64,000 nucleotides of DNA from NCBI GenBank assembly GCA_023213395.1, contig CM041465.1, positions 105,469,741 to 105,533,740 on the forward strand. The letters are read 5' to 3'. Position 1 is the first letter of the stretch; each line of letters starts with the position of its first letter. The position numbers and the translations under genes are program-made. The notes beneath the pieces are model-generated. The model saw only the letters and a list, made by a program, of their open reading frames with translations. It was not told the origin of the DNA and searched no databases. Positions 33,697-48,167 of the stretch are shown here, in pieces. This DNA comes from Cycas panzhihuaensis (Eukaryota; Cycadophyta).

Positions 33697-35257
33697 TGAA
33701 ACGCTCTCCGCGGGGCAATGATCCAACGCCTAGCGGGAAGGGCATAGAAACAATATGCTAAGCAGGCTAACTAGCGAGGATCATACCTCGCAGGACGTCC
33801 GTCTTGGCCGGGCCTTGATGCAGGACTGTAAGGTGCCTGGTTGCTTCTAGGTAGCCGTGCAAGACGAGGCCTTCCTACCCTTCGGATGGCCGGGAAGGGG
33901 AAAAGAACCTCGCACGTCGCGGCTTCTCAAGGCAATGAGAAGGCGACGAGGGGGGCAATCAACCAAACGTGTCACGGAGTAAGGGGTAAGTGTGGCTGAG
34001 GGGTATAGGTAAATGGAACCTACACTACTATGTTATGCAATGTAACAAAGTAATACGAGAAAGCAAATGTAAAATAAACAGTTATTTTTCCTTCTTCTTT
34101 TATGTTCCTTTACCTATCAAAGTAAATGCAAAGAGACATAAAAGCATAAAGGAAAATCTGAGAGATACGTGGAAAATACCTGGATACGACGTCCGAGTAG
34201 AAACGCAGGTTCCCCTCCTCGGTTGCGCTCCTCCTCTCCGTCCTCCGCGCATGCAACGTCGATCGAAGACAATGAAGGGGGTTCACTTACCTCCCCAAGA
34301 GCATGCAAGGAGTAAATAAACTAAAAGAACAGAAAGTGAAGCTCAAAACAAGAAGGGGGAAGAATACTGATGCGAGGCCAAGAATCGTGACGGTTGATCT
34401 CGCGTGCTACTCCCTCTTAAGCGACCCTGCGTACAAATAGAAAGAACGCTCTCCTCTCGGGAGAGAGGCTACTGGCTCTGACAAGATATATATGTATACA
34501 CTAAAAATGAAATCAACTAAGCTAGAAAAATGTAGTTAAGCACCAACATATAGCGAAAATGAAACAAAGGTCACATGATAAATATGTGGACCGTCGTATA
34601 CCATAAAACGCACCAAATGGGATTGAGTGTAGCCTCGGTATGGCTAACTCACCCACGAGAGGTCTCCACGGTATAGGGAAACAATGCTAGCATGCAACAA
34701 GATGGGTCGTGTGATAACAAATGGCCTACGCCAATGAGGAAACTCAAGCCAACCCTCCAAGGTTTCTCTAGCCTCGTCTCCTAAGAAAGCGCGGGTGATA
34801 AAGGGAGAGAGGATAAGGGACGGAACCCTTGGGGAGAAGGACGGTAATGGGGGACGGAACCCACTTTATCTCCCTCAAATCCTCGTAAAAGCCCTTTATG
34901 CTTGCTAGCTTAGAAAATGGCAAAAGAGGGAACTCGGTGGGAGAAGATGAGTTTTAGGAAATCACAAGAAAAATGCGCCTAACCTAGGGCAGCGCTCTAG
35001 TAAGCCACGACTACTAAGGTTATATGCATCAAACGGCCAAAAGAAACTCAAAGGAAATGCATGCAAACAAGAGGAAAGAATTTGCAAGCAACTCAATGGA
35101 AAAAACAAGCAAAAAAGCACTAATAGAGCCAATAAATACCTTGAATGGAGAAGAATGAGTGCATGTAGGCACTTAGCAACTTGGAGCGGCCAAGCAATGT
35201 CTAAGAGGTGGTGTTGAGTGTCCTTTGCAAGAGAGTAGAAGAGTAGAGCTTTATGCA
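33697..35257 (-). repeat. Family G LTR, minus, truncated by copia, unit 2
   Basis: Tandem copy of 19137-20661 with the same break at AGTTGAGA. Sites such as GGCCGGGCCTTGATGCAGG near 33810 replace CG-rich sequence of unit 1. Confidence 0.8.
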
Positions 35258-35265
35258 AGTTGAGA

Positions 35266-38200
35266 TGGTAGTATAGATGAGACTACCTACAAGTTGCCTG
35301 TAGAGTGTTGCGTCTGCCTCCCTATTGTCACCATCAACTGAGAGCTTAATATTAGGCTCCATAGGTGTATCCACTGGTCGAGCACCTTCCAACTGAAACT
35401 TTGTCAGAAGATCGTTGATATATTTTTCTTGGGAGAGAAAGATTTTGCCATCCTTTTGAGTTACTTCAATTCCCAAGTAATATTTCATCAACCCGAGGTC
35501 AATTCAAAAGTTTTAGCAAGGTCCTTCTTCGGTGGTGATTACATTCACTATTCCCGTTATGAGCATGTCATCCACAAAGATTAAGAGGTAAGTGACTTTA
35601 TCATTTTGGCGCTTGATGAATAATGTTGCATCAATATCTTGATAGTCACAAACCTCATATCCAAGTTGCCTCATTCTTTCAGATAACTTGGTAAACCAAG
35701 CACGAGGGGCTTGCTTTAGGCTGTACAAGGACTTTTTGAGCCTACAAACTTTATGCTCTGGCCGATCAATCTCGTATCCTTCTGGCTGAGCCATGTAAAT
35801 TTCTTCTTTAAGGTCCCCATTGAGAAATGCAGTCTTAACATCGAGTTGGTGGATTTTCCAACTCATTGAGCGACCAAGGCTATTAGAGTTCGATTGTAGG
35901 CCACTTGGTTGTAGGAGCAAAGATTTCGATGTAGTCAATGCCTTCCCTTTGCGTGAATCCTTTTGCTACCAACCTCGCCTTGTGTTTTCTAGGGTGCCAT
36001 CGATCTATACTTGTTTTGAACACCCATTTATTTTGAACTACCTTTCTTCCAAGTGGTAGATCAACAAGCTCCCATGTCCGCTCTTAATAAGAGATTGATA
36101 CTCTTCGTTCATGGCATTTCTCCAAGCTACATGCTTCTGACTTCTTGATGCGTTAGGGGCTCTTCATTAAGAGCAAGATGCAGTTCTGCTGGTTCAAGCT
36201 CAACGGAAAGTGATTCATGCATCCTTGCTCTATGGGCACTTCTAGTGCCAGTTTTGCCTACCTCATCTGGTCGCATGTCCTTGTGTAGCTGGTAGGCTTC
36301 ACGAAAACCTCGAGTTGGGAATGAGGTTTTCATTTCTACAACCTCTTGGTCTTCGTTTTGATCCTGAAAAGGATCATGTGAAATATTTGGCACGGAGGAA
36401 GTTGACGATGCTGGAGAAGATGGGCCAGCCACAGATGTTGGAGAAGATGATCCTTCTGCTATGGCTTTGCCTTTGTCAACTTGGTACATTCACAAATGAT
36501 GGTCTTTGGATGTGTACACATTGGATTGGAGTCACGACTTGTATCCTCAGAGGTTCTATTGTCGATTCAAGATTTTAAGCATCATTCGAGATCTCCCCCT
36601 AAATTTTGGAATCTGGACATCAAATTCAAGAGCATCATTAAATCGATATGAAGGCGTCTTGGAGTCAAGTCGAGTAATTGATCTTGATCTGCAAAGATAA
36701 CATCTCTAGTGATGATGATTTTGCGCTCTGAAGGTATAAAAACCTTGTATCCCCTTTTGTCCATAGGGTATCCGACAAAGATGCCTTTGATGGCTCTATC
36801 TTGGAGCTTATTTCTATGTTCTGCAAAATATGAGCATAACAAGTAGAGCCAAAAATTACAAGTCTGCGAGATAGAGGGGTTTGTCCATACCACATTTCAT
36901 GTGGAGAGGGGCGAGCTTGGAGGGACTACAGTGTTGATGCAATACACGGATCCGGATAGCCTCGGCCAAAGATAGATAGGGACATTCTTATATACCAAAG
37001 ATAGCACGAGCCATATTCATGATGGTCCTGTTCATACGCTCGGCAACTCCATTTCTTTGGGGTGTACACCTGTGATGGTCGATGTTTGATTCCACGTTGA
37101 CGTAGACGATTCAAACTCATTGGATGTGTACTCGCCACCATTGTCGATCCCGAGTATTTTGATCTTGAATCCATTCATTTTCCACGCGGGCCTTGAAAGC
37201 TTGAAACATATAAAAAGCTTCATCTTTCTTTCAAGAAAAGCAACCCATACTTTCTTGGTAAAATCATCAATGAAAGTAATATAGTACCACTTCTGTTTGA
37301 TAGAAGGGATGGGCATAGGACCGCATATATCTGAGTGTACAAGATGCAAAGGTTGGGTAGTTTTCCACTGACTACGAGGAAAGGGTTGTCTTTGAGATTT
37401 AGCAATAATACATGCTTCACATTTAAAGGGCTTGGAGGGAACTTAGGCAAACCAGAAGAGTGTCTGGTAGTCCTCGTAAGCGGTCAACTTTGATATGGCC
37501 CATACGAGCATGCCATAGAGCCGCTTGGGCCAACTCTTGAGGAGCCAGGGTCGTGGTAAAACAAATTCATCATCAACATAGTTGACTTGAGGAGGATGGT
37601 GAGCCAATTAGGCGGAAAAGTTTACCATCAAGAATTAGGTCATAACCACGGCATTTGAAGGAGGGTGAATGACATAGAGTTTGATTGTTTGCGGTTACAC
37701 TCGGATCAAATCCACGAGAGACAAGGGTGGACAGGGGAGCGATTACGCTTGGGCGAGGAATATATAAAACATCAACAAGTGTAAAATCTGGAAGGCACAG
37801 GAGTTTCGACAAAGCTCCAAGTCCTTCGATTGGTGAGATGATTTGTCGACCATGTGTACAACACCACGAACTTGAGTCAAAATCTTGAAAGAACTGGCGA
37901 TGACAAGTCATGTGTTGTGTTGCTCGATCCATGATCCACGATGAAGTATTTGACGTCGCAATATTTGCAACCCCAAGTGGTGAAGGCAAAAGTGAATAAG
38001 CATAGCCACAATGAGCCTCAATATACTTAGTGGATCTATCAACAACATTTGATGAAGTGGTCCCAATTCTTTGAAGGTGTGCATGAGCAAATTGCGTTCC
38101 ACCAAAAGCATCTTCAAAGAAGTATTATCAACATTATGTGCACCATGGCGTCATTGATAACTTGGTAGTTTGTTGGTGGCGGTTCGCAATTTTGGCATAA

Positions 38201-39115
38201 TGTCCTCTTCTATTACACCTTTGGCACACGATTGTTTGATTTCCGGTCAAGTATTAGGATTGGATTGTCTCGATTCTTGGATCTAGGTCGAGTTGATTAT
38301 TTTGCCCTTGGCCTTGAGGCTATTTTTGTTGGAATTGAGGAGCCTGTTGACTAAGAGGACGTTGTCCTTGTCTACCTCTTCCTCTTCCTGAATTACCACC
38401 TCTCACGAGAGTATTGACCTTGATTTTTGGTGTAACAAAGATCTTCTTCCACTTCAAAAGCGATCAATTGGATCGATGTAGTGGCAAAGTTGGTATCAAA
38501 GGTCTTATCAAATTCAATGAACTTATCGAAGATCCTCAAAGTTTAGGGTCTTTAAAGTTCCTTTGGATTGAAGACTCCCAATAGATTTTTATAATCGGGA
38601 TATGGAGACATGGTGAATCAAGCAAGCCCATGTAATGTATTGAGTTTTAAAATCTTTATCAATGGCTTGCTTGATTGGACGAAGGAGATTGATTGTCTCA
38701 CTTGCATGTCCTTTTTGCATTTTCAATTTGTTCATCTTGACACTAAGTGAACAAATTCTAAGTCTCGATTTAGTGTCAAAGTTCTTCTTAAGAACTTCAA
38801 GAACTTTCCATCTTTGTATCATGTACGGCTTCATCAATGAGATTATGCAGGAATAATCAATGACAAGCGGTATCCACCGCGGATTTTATCATCATCAAGT
38901 TCCCATTGGCGTTTAGCTACGACTTGATGGGGCGGTTGGAGCACCTCTGCTGAAAGCGGTTGTGGTAGTCAGAATGCAATGTGTGGTGTAGGTTGTAAGT
39001 GATCTCTCCATAGACCTTCATACTTTGCAGCATTTCTGACACCAATGAACCACATGTCCCAATTTTCTTTCCCTTTTAGAATGCAGTTCACATTTTGCTT
39101 GAATTGTGAAGACAT
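35266..39115 (-). pseudogene. Copia gag-pol polyprotein, unit 2 (broken, 3'-truncated)
   Basis: Same protein as in unit 1. Here the RT keeps a longer clean run: [20 protein letters not shown], then [35 protein letters not shown] and [13 protein letters not shown]. In integrase, LGIDNGGEYTSNEF is readable. The protease shows WIMDRATQHMTCHR, in which the usual DSGAT has lost a codon. Where units 1 and 2 disagree in frame, the difference is usually at CAG/CTG or CG, so at least part of the damage may be technical. The 3' truncation is real in both. Confidence 0.83.
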
Positions 39116-41116
39116 TGTGTCTTTTAGAAGGAAGAAATGAACAAGGGACTATAAAAGTGATGGTAATAAATGACCGATCACTATTTACAAATGGGAAATG
39201 TAATGAAGTAGTGTAGAAGAAGGAAGAAGAAGTGAGAATGGTTGCTCAAAGATGAAGGGAGCAACTTAGAGAAAAGTCACCAACACTTGTGACAAATATT
39301 AACTGACGCAAGGAATATGAGAAGAACTATGATAAAAATTGGCCACTAACACTTGTGGCAAATATTAACCTGACGCAACAGGAATGTGAGAAGCACTATT
39401 ATTGTGATTACACTATGGATCACTTTTACAAATAAGTAAGTGATCAATATACAAGATGTGAGCCAATGTAGAAGTTGACATCATTAGGTTTACACAACTT
39501 GAAGCTCGAATGTAGGATGCGTAATCAACCCAATAACCTCTAACTTGTGTCCAATGTGTAGTTGAGGTTGTTGAAGGGATGCCTAGGCTTCTAGTAGAAT
39601 TAATTTGGCCTTCACCGCGATACCGCAATCGTGCTTGGTGATGAAATCCAAGTCTAGCAGACCCAGTACTCCCAATCCTCACCCTGTTCACCAATGAGCA
39701 GCTATATACCTCCTCTAAAGAGTGGTACGTGCATACCCATGGCTATGACGGATATTGGATCGGGTATATTTTAATCTTGTATTAAAGTTTCAGTTTTCTC
39801 GGTTGGTTATCAGGATGATCCCTAGTTGAGGCACGATGGTATGGCTAACCAAACCTCACCAATATTAGGTTTAGTCCGGACCCAACTTGAAACCCACACC
39901 TCTTTTATGGCATGGCATTACGCCAACCAAGGTATCTCAACCTTGGCGGTGTGTGAACAGGTACAAGATGGCGGAAAATAGCGTACGTGATGCGTTCCTT
40001 TTAGGAAGAGTGAAAAGATTATCGAATTGCATCAAAGCGTACATTTAAGCGAAAATAATGCTTGCTTGGAGTGCTTTTGGAGTGCTTGCTTGAAGTGTCT
40101 TTGGAGTGCTTGCTTTGAGTGATTTTAGAGTGCTGAAATGCAATGCTCAATAAGTGAGTGAGGACACCGGATATTGCTCCGATCCGTGTGTTTTTCTCAC
40201 TTTTACAATGGGCTTTTAAGCCTTATAAAAGGAAGAAATTTTCTTCATTTTTTTTTTTTTTTGTTAATACAAAAAAAAAGTACTCTTCACTAAATCTGCA
40301 ATAACTTTCTCCCGCGATGTCAAAATGGAGTGCCAATTTGTGCTGCAAACTAGACTCAGAGCTTCATCTTTAGAAAGTGGAATCAGGTCCAAATGAGTTC
40401 TGGAACATTTTGACAGCCCACCAAAGTTAGGAAATTATATTTTTCGAATTCTTACTAAAAATAACTGCTGTTCACTAAAATAGCAATAACTTCCTCATCT
40501 GGCATCCAAATTAGGTGCCAATTTTTGTGATGGAAAGTAGACTCAGAGCCCCATCTTTGACAATTGGAATCACTTCAATTGGATCTCTGTAGAAGATTTT
40601 GCAGACCTGTGAAGTTCAGAAATCAAATTGAATTTCTGCAGAAATTTCAGCTTTCTAATCTCTCATTAACACATGATACCATATGAAATTTCCATCGTTT
40701 TTGATCACCGGGATCCCAATATGGGCAAGGTGAGAGCATACAATGATAGATATTTTAAATGGCTCAAAATTCTTTAAAAATGGGTAAAACTCCCTTACAA
40801 TCATTCTTCTAAATCTTTGGAAAAATTTCGTGACATTTCCCCTTGTTAAATGGACAAAAAAGGGAAAAGAAAAAGAAGAATGGGATAGCATGAATGGCCA
40901 GCAAAGGATTGGAGTCCTTAGGCCTTACAACTCCTTGTATTATGCTTCCAAACCTGCAAAAGAGAAAGGAAAGGAAAACAATACAAAATATGCTATCATA
41001 ATAACTTGAAAATATTTCTAAATTCACTTTCACAATCTCCTTCACCACATGGATTGTGGGGGAGCAGGAAGTGATGGCTCCATTGCAAGTGCAAGTGGGG
41101 AATATGAAGGAAGCAA
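39116..41116 (-). other. Copia leader, unit 2
   Basis: Same layout as in unit 1, including the two direct repeats (from 40286 and 40471) and a T run near 40248-40262. No coding frame is supported. Confidence 0.6.
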
Positions 41117-41128
41117 GCTCTGATACCA
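41117..41128 (-). other. Copia primer binding site, unit 2
   Basis: TGGTATCAGAGC on the minus strand, as in unit 1. Confidence 0.9.
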
Positions 41129-41130
41129 CA

Positions 41131-41428
41131 TGAAAAGAGTGGATCTATCCTTCATCTCCATGCACTAAACACAAAGGCAAACATGGGAGCAAGAGAGACT
41201 TGAGAGAAAGAAAGTAGCTCTCACAAAATGGGGAGGTAAAGAATGAATCTCCTCCATTGAGCTTTACTTTTATATTGAGAGAGGGAGCATTTGGGTTAGG
41301 TGAAATGAAATTACACATAATGCACATGAAAGTGCATTTCACTTAAGTGATCTAATTTAAAGTTCACTTAAGACCCTTTTTCGAAATAATCAACTAATGT
41401 AATGACCTTATGTCATTAACCCTTTTCA
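41131..41428 (-). repeat. Copia 5' LTR, unit 2
   Basis: 298 bp with TGAAAAG/CTTTTCA ends, apparently identical to unit 1 in this stretch. Confidence 0.85.
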
Positions 41429-41513
41429 ATGTTGTCCTCATCTCTGTCCCCTTGTCCACGCGTTCCGCCATGACACTCGCTGACACCCTTGGTTTATATG
41501 CTATTCATTATTA

Positions 41514-41515
<2 letters not shown>

Positions 41516-41560
<45 letters not shown>

Positions 41561-41581
41561 ATATATATATATATATATATA
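41516..41581. repeat. (TA)n microsatellite, unit 3
   Basis: About 66 bp of TA with one CT interruption at 41559-41560. Compared with unit 2 the flank GCATGTGCTACTG is missing on the right, so a short deletion accompanies the length change. Confidence 0.95.
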
Positions 41582-43951
41582 ACGATGTCTTTGGTTGTCA
41601 GCATTCGCCATCACATCACGCTCCCGAGCAGTGAGGCTCTGCTGCCAAGGGAGCAGTGTTTCCCAGCTACTGGGAATGGACTCGAGACACATCGACTCAG
41701 GTACATTAAGGTATACGTTCTCGCTTCTCCCTGCTCTTGTTTGGATGAGATTGTTTAGTGTAGACTACTTCTTGCCTGACTACATTGCTTCTTTGCCTGA
41801 TCATAGTGCATGTGCTTACAACACACTTTCAACCTATGACGACTCACGATGGGGGCATTCCTCAGTGAATGCTACACCCCATATGGTGCACAGCCACCCA
41901 CTCCATCTCCACGACCTCCCGGGATACTTCATCCAGTCATGTTTGTCCATGTTACGATATTTTGCTTATGTTGCGGTCTCTTCCAAGTCTGATTAATTCC
42001 TTACTTGAGACCCATTTTACTATTTTGGCTACTTGCCCATCATCTGGGTATTTCCCCCAATTGTTTCAGGTTTAATTTACCCTTAGTAATAACTCCAAAA
42101 TCTTTATTTTTGTTTTTTTTATCTTTTTTTTCTTGAGTCTAATCTTGTAAACTTAGCGATCGTGATCTTTCATGTCGCAGTCAAATTCTTCACAGTTGAT
42201 CGTATTAAAATTTAAAAAAAGAGAACCACGTGACAGTTTCTATTTTTTTCGTAGAACTGCCACATGGCGCCTACTTATTTGTGTTGCCCTGACTGTTGGA
42301 ATATTAATACACATTTGATTTGTCCCACATGCAAGTGGGTCCTACTCTTCCATCATGACTTTTATTATAAATACACAATATAGTGTATCATATTGAAAGT
42401 TGTTGTAAGGATGTTTTGTTAATGTAATTTGAGGTACCTTAAGGGTACCGTTTGATCTTGTAGAGGTGTTTGTTTCTATTTATGATTATCTTATTGCAGG
42501 TTCTATTTTCCAACATGGTATCAGAGCACCCAAGTTGAGAGAGGTGTTTTTGTTCGGTATTGGAGTAGTGATTTGGGAGGTGCCATAACATTGAAATTTC
42601 TAGAAAGTAATAGAAAAATAAAGATGAAATAGCTCATTCTGTAAAATTTAAGTGGTTGCACTATATATTTTTAGGCAAAAGTGTGAAAATTACAGCAAAA
42701 TTAATTCTAGCCTACATTTTTTCTGTTGCCATATTTTTGGAACAGATCTGCAACCTCAACTTCAAAGAGCCATAACTTTGGCTACATGTATCTAAATGAC
42801 CTCAATTTTTTTTTTATTCTATGTGTTTCTAAATTTTATTTCTAATGGAAGTGATTTGAGATTCATCAGAGTTCAGAATAAAAAGTTATTAGTAGTTTAT
42901 CAGAAGGTACTATTACATTTTAGAAACCCTAATTGTGAAATTCTTAAAGGAGCATAACTTTTATCTAGATATCAGAATTCAATTTTGTCTAAACCGTTGG
43001 AATTTTATTTTAGAGGCCATCATTTTCATTCATATTTTATGTATTTTTAAGATATACATTTTTTTAGAAATAAGATTTTAGAAATTTAAGGGTTTCATAT
43101 TGATATGGTGACATGAATGAAGCAATGGTAATGAGGTGATTGTTTGAGGCTCTCTTACATAAGTTGTGCTTGGGAGAGTATTGTTACAATATGAGATGAT
43201 ATTAAATCATGTTGATGTAAATGTATTTGGCACTCTATTGGTGATTTGAAGTGCATGATAGTAATTGTTTAATGGAAAATTAAGTGCCTTCTTACATGTA
43301 TTCATATGAGAGAGCTATTGTGATGATGGCATAGTATGGTGATGAAGTGACGGTGCATGTGTTTACATGAATGAGTTGGGTAGTATATGGTGATTTAGTG
43401 CTCCTTGGAATGTGATTTATGTGAAGTGACTTTATGGGCATAACAAAGCTAATTTAAGGGCAAGAAAGATAGTGATTTGAGGCAATGAGGTGCTTGTTGC
43501 ATGTGAGGTTACATGACAAGATTGGGTAATTGTTAGTGTGTTAAGGATAAGATCAAGCATGTTTGATGATGTGTTCTAATTGATTGAATGGGCAAAGAAG
43601 GATGAGTTTCTTTTATTGAACATACGAGTTACTGATGAAACAAAATTTGTTGAGTGGTATTGTGGCATGAATTGTGGTTTGGGCAATTAAGTGAAGTATG
43701 ATGTGTCTTGGTGATTTAATTGTGACATGAGGTATGCATGATTCTGTGAGATGTATGTGGTATAAGCTTTGATTCTATGGTGAAGAAAGTGCTTCAGATA
43801 TTCTTTGTATGTGACTATTTGGCAATATATGAGATGCATAAGGCAATGATGTGATGATGAAGTCAGTGATATGAGGGACATGAGACATGAGAAAGTTTGT
43901 TAAGATTGATGGGTGAATTTGTTGATTAGAAAAGGGATATGGTATTAGAAA

Positions 43952-44829
43952 ATGGCATTTACAATCATGGAGGATAATGATGTAGTTATATATACTCCTG
44001 AAACAAATGAATATTACTTAAGGGATTCATTTCTTCCAGTACTTAAGTGTAATGGTGAAGACTACTTCTTTTGGACAATTAAAATAAGATGTTTATTCAT
44101 AGCTAGAGGTTTGTGGAAGATTGTTACTGATGAATATGATATCCCTAAGGATAAAGAAGAAAAGGAAATGCTTGAGAAGAAAGATAGAAAAGCATTCATT
44201 ATGATTCGAGCTGTATTCAATGAAGTTGATATTCCTTCCAGATTCCATTTTGTCATTCCTATGATTCTACATGCAAGTAATGCTAAAGAAGCTTGGGATT
44301 TTCTAAAGGAAGTATTTGAACAAACCCCTAAAGAGACACAACAAATAAATGAAAAATAATTAAGGCTAGTTATGGTTATGATATAGGTACAACAAATGAA
44401 GAAAATATCATCAACCCTAATGAAACAGCATGTCAAGATGAAGAAGGTATGAGTATTGATGACATTTCTACTGAATGTAAAGAAATGATGGTTGAATGCA
44501 TTGATGAGACTACAACTACTAATAAAGACATTGAAAGTGATAAGTTGATAAAGGTTTATATAGATGACACCATGATTTCAAGAGAGATTGAATATGAATC
44601 TGATGGTTCTATAAAAGATAAGCCTTATGTTGATGATATTCCTACTTTAAGTATTGATTCAAGTTTGAATGATATTCCTACTTTGAGCATTGATTCAATT
44701 TCAAAGAGTATGCTAGTTGATCAATATTCTGCTCCAAAGATTGAAGAAATCACTATTGTACATGGTGATCAAGAGTTTATACAGGATAATGATGACATGC
44801 AAGTTGTAATTGAAGATGGTTGTTTATAG
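43952..44829 (+). pseudogene. Element N gag-like ORF, unit 3 (one frameshift)
   Basis: It is identical to the intact unit 2 ORF for the first 130 residues. It breaks at CAAATAAATGAAAAATAATT, where unit 2 has CAAATAATTGAAAAAATAATT, an A-run length change plus one base. The second half is open again from 44449. A homopolymer error is possible. Confidence 0.75.
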
Positions 44830-44862
44830 GATCTACATCAAAATCAAACTAGACCAGGTACA

Positions 44863-45105
44863 ATGAAGAATCATGATTTATACTTGATAGAGCTACTACA
44901 TCAACATCATCACTACAGGATTGAAGATAGAAATCAAGTTGAGGACATCATCCTGCAAAGGCATCAGTGCATAATTGAAGGTACAAATCAAGATAAAGAT
45001 ATCATTCTAGATCAAAGACATCACGACAAGTTTGAAGGTAAGGATCAAGTTGAAAACATCATTTTCAAGACATTTCCAAGGACAAGGCGTTACAAGTACA
45101 AATAA
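44863..45105 (+). CDS. Element N small repeat ORF2, unit 3
   Basis: Same 80 aa product as in units 1 and 2; one synonymous difference (CATCCTG for CATCTTG) is visible. Function unknown. Confidence 0.5.
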   Translation: MKNHDLYLIELLHQHHHYRIEDRNQVEDIILQRHQCIIEGTNQDKDIILDQRHHDKFEGKDQVENIIFKTFPRTRRYKYK

Positions 45106-45350
45106 CCCAAATGTGCATTAAGGAGGAGTGTTGGAATATTAATGCACATTTGATTTGTCCCACATGTAAGTGGGTCCTACTCTTCCATCATGACTTTTAT
45201 TATAAATACACAATATAGTGTATCATATTGAAAGTTGTTGTAAGGATGTTTTGTTAATACAATTTGAGGTACCTTAAAGTGCAGATTCGATCTTGTGGAA
45301 GTGTTTGTTTCTGTTTGTGATTATCTTATTATAGGTTCTATTTTCCAACA

Positions 45351-47281
45351 CATCCCCAACGTTCACCTACAATGAACAGGGGATAAAGGGAGTTTTCCTC
45401 TTCATTTTGAGGATCTTTTGGTCATTTTTATAACTTTTTGCTCAATTTACATAGAAAAATATACACAACCTTCATAGAAATCTACTACAAGGAAGGATAC
45501 CTTTGCTACAAGCTTGACTTTAAGGACCATTCTTTGCCCCTCTGACTCCAGACAGTAAGCTTTGCAGCTTCGTATAGGTTACCAAGGCTTCAAGGAGGAT
45601 TACCATCAAAAGCTCCTCAAAAGACAAGCTACCAAAGCCCCAAACTTAGAGGGATATCTACACACTTCTCTCCTTTCCAAAACACGCCACTATTATCTAC
45701 CAAATCTTGGTTATCTCTCATTTTTAATAGCAAATTCATACTTGGTTCTTCCACAACAAGGTACTCCTTACACCTACTTTACAATTTGTGTTGTTTCTTC
45801 ATGTTTTAGTAAATAAACTTTTAGTTTGTATACCTTCATATTGTTGTACTTAATTAGCATTGCTTCCTTATCTTTTTAAAATATTATTGCTTCTCCCAAT
45901 CATTCCAACCAACCTATTCTTAGGTGGTACATAAAGGGGCAATACAAAGAGGATTTGAGGAAGGAAGGTGGGGTTTCATTCCCCTTGTTGTCCTTCTCCC
46001 CAAGGGTTCTATCCCTTATTCTCTTTCCCTTTGCCTTTATTGCCTTCCTAGGAATCGGGTTAGGGGGGTTTAGGAATCTAGTTTCAGAGCTAAACTAGCA
46101 TTGGTAACCCATTGCCACGCCAGTTCTAGATTTCTATCTGTCAGTTTTGGGCCTTGCATGAACAGAAACCTTTCCTTCTTGTTTAATGCTTTGCCACTCA
46201 CCCAACCCAATGATTTGTTGTTCGTAGCATCTCGTTCCTTGGGCATCTGCATACCTTTCCATTACTCTCTTCTTTCTCACTATTTGCTACACCCGTGACC
46301 TTGTTGTGAATCTGTTTCCCCTTTTCGAGTTGAGTGAAGATTCCTTGTGGGTGAGTTAGCCATTCCGAGGCTATATTCTTCTTTTTTGGGTGTCACTTAT
46401 GGTATATGTTTGCGGGAGATTTTTGTTACATATTGATGCTTAGCTTAGTTTTATGTAGTTCTATTTGAGTTTAGCATCTATACTCGGTCTACTTTGTAGC
46501 CCCTCTTCCGAGAGGGAGATACTCACCTAGTTTGCTTGTAGGATCTTGCATCGATGGAGCTACGCACGGAACGAAACCCATTGCAGGTTAGTTCTACATT
46601 TAGTGCATTTCTTACCATTTCCTGTTGTTTGCATTTTTTTGCTTTTTACTTTTACATGCTTAAGGGGAGGTAAGTTAGCCCCTCTTCGGTTGCTTACGGC
46701 AACTATCGCTGACCGGCGTCACGTGCCTGATAAGTAGGAAGGAGCAGGAACTAAAGGGACGAACAACACTCTATTCGGACATTGGGTCCAGGTACTTTTC
46801 TTATCTGTATATATCTTCTTTATGCCATTGTCTTTTATGCGCATGCTCGCATAGTTAAGAATGTATAAAGAATTGAAAGGGAAAAGGAATATATATTTGC
46901 TTTGCATTGTTTTATCTATCGGTTAGCTTAGCATAGTCAGATCGTGTACTTTATGTTAGAGCTACCCGTGTTTTATCCCCTTTTTAGCTTACACCTAGAC
47001 GCTACTCTACCTGTCTTCCCGTTTTTGCGTTGCCTTCTCATCTCTTCAAGAAGATGCAACGCCACCGATTCTTTCCTCCTCTTCCTAGCCATCTGAGGGG
47101 TAGGAAGGCCTCGCTTTGCATGGCTACCTAGAAGCAACCAGGCACCTCTGCAATTTCGAATCCATGCTCTAGCATACGGACGCCCTGCGAGGTAAAGTCC
47201 TTGCTATTTAGCTTAATTTAGCTTTGCATATTTCATTCCCTTTACTAGACGTAGGGACACCTCCCCGTGGTTAGCGTTTCA
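45351..47281 (+). repeat. Family G LTR, downstream part, unit 3
   Basis: Tandem copy of 16321-18249, ending GCGTTTCA. It has more local edits than unit 1, for example TCTGACTCC for ACAGCTCAC near 45541. Confidence 0.8.
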
Positions 47282-48167
47282 AAATGCACTTGAGCCTATT
47301 CAAGTGTTGTATGAAAGATTCTTTACAATGATAAAATATATACCCACATTTCATTTTGTTTCCTTTACTTACTAAAATTTCCCCTCTTGCATGGTCTTAT
47401 TGTTTCCCTTTGATCATAATATGAAAAGAAAAGAAAGAAGGAATTAAGAGTAACTTTGAGCACATCCTTTATTTTCCTCTCTTAATGGTGGTTTGTGTTG
47501 ACTTATAGATTCCACCCTTGTGAGATCAATACACTTGTCAAGGTAACATAGTGCTATAGTCTAGTTCAGGATACTGTCAACATGGTCATTCATATACATT
47601 CCATATATATTTCATAGAATTACACCACAATGGTACATAGCAGTACAGAAATTAATACATACTTAGCAATTCATCATTACAACATAGAGAATACACCATT
47701 TTCCATGTAACTCTTCCTTTTATTAAGTCAATAGTTTAATTACACATAAGCTGGAATGCATTCCTATGCATTCCAAGAGTATACGCCCTTCATACATATG
47801 CGTGCCAGATAGTACTTATCATATAATTCTGCTCCAAATGGTTGTCATACATGCTGGCTCCCACACCTTTGCACACCTTTGATAGTTAGCTCTCACCCTA
47901 ACTTGGTGAATCATGCGTACCTCCTTAAGTACTCATGTTGGTACCTTTTGGCTGAAGGGTTATGACTGCCTGTCATAATTGTACCCCTTCAGTCATGCAT
48001 ACCCTTTCACTAATCACTTGTTTAGGCACTTGATTAATCCTCCTTTGTGTCTGTATGTCCGTACGTACATCTGGCATCTCAATAGGTCTTCACTGGTCCC
48101 TTTGAGTCATGCATACCGCTTCTGCTCAGTTCCATTCTACCATTGGTATGTATTTGTCATACGTATC
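47282..48167. other. Spacer between facing G-LTR ends, unit 3
   Basis: 886 bp, third copy of the spacer. No gene is seen. Confidence 0.6.

Larger units (their letters stand above)
35266..41428 (-). mobile_element. Ty1/copia element, 3'-truncated, unit 2
   Basis: Tandem copy of 20670-26860 with the same RT truncation point. The 5' LTR is 41131-41428 and the primer site 41117-41128. The unit 3 boundary again coincides with the LTR edge. Confidence 0.88.
42294..45350 (+). mobile_element. Non-autonomous LTR element N, unit 3
   Basis: Third tandem copy. LTRs lie at 42294-42515 and 45129-45350, primer site 42516-42527, polypurine tract 45117-45128. Flanks are the same as in units 1 and 2, again without target duplication. 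Confidence 0.9.
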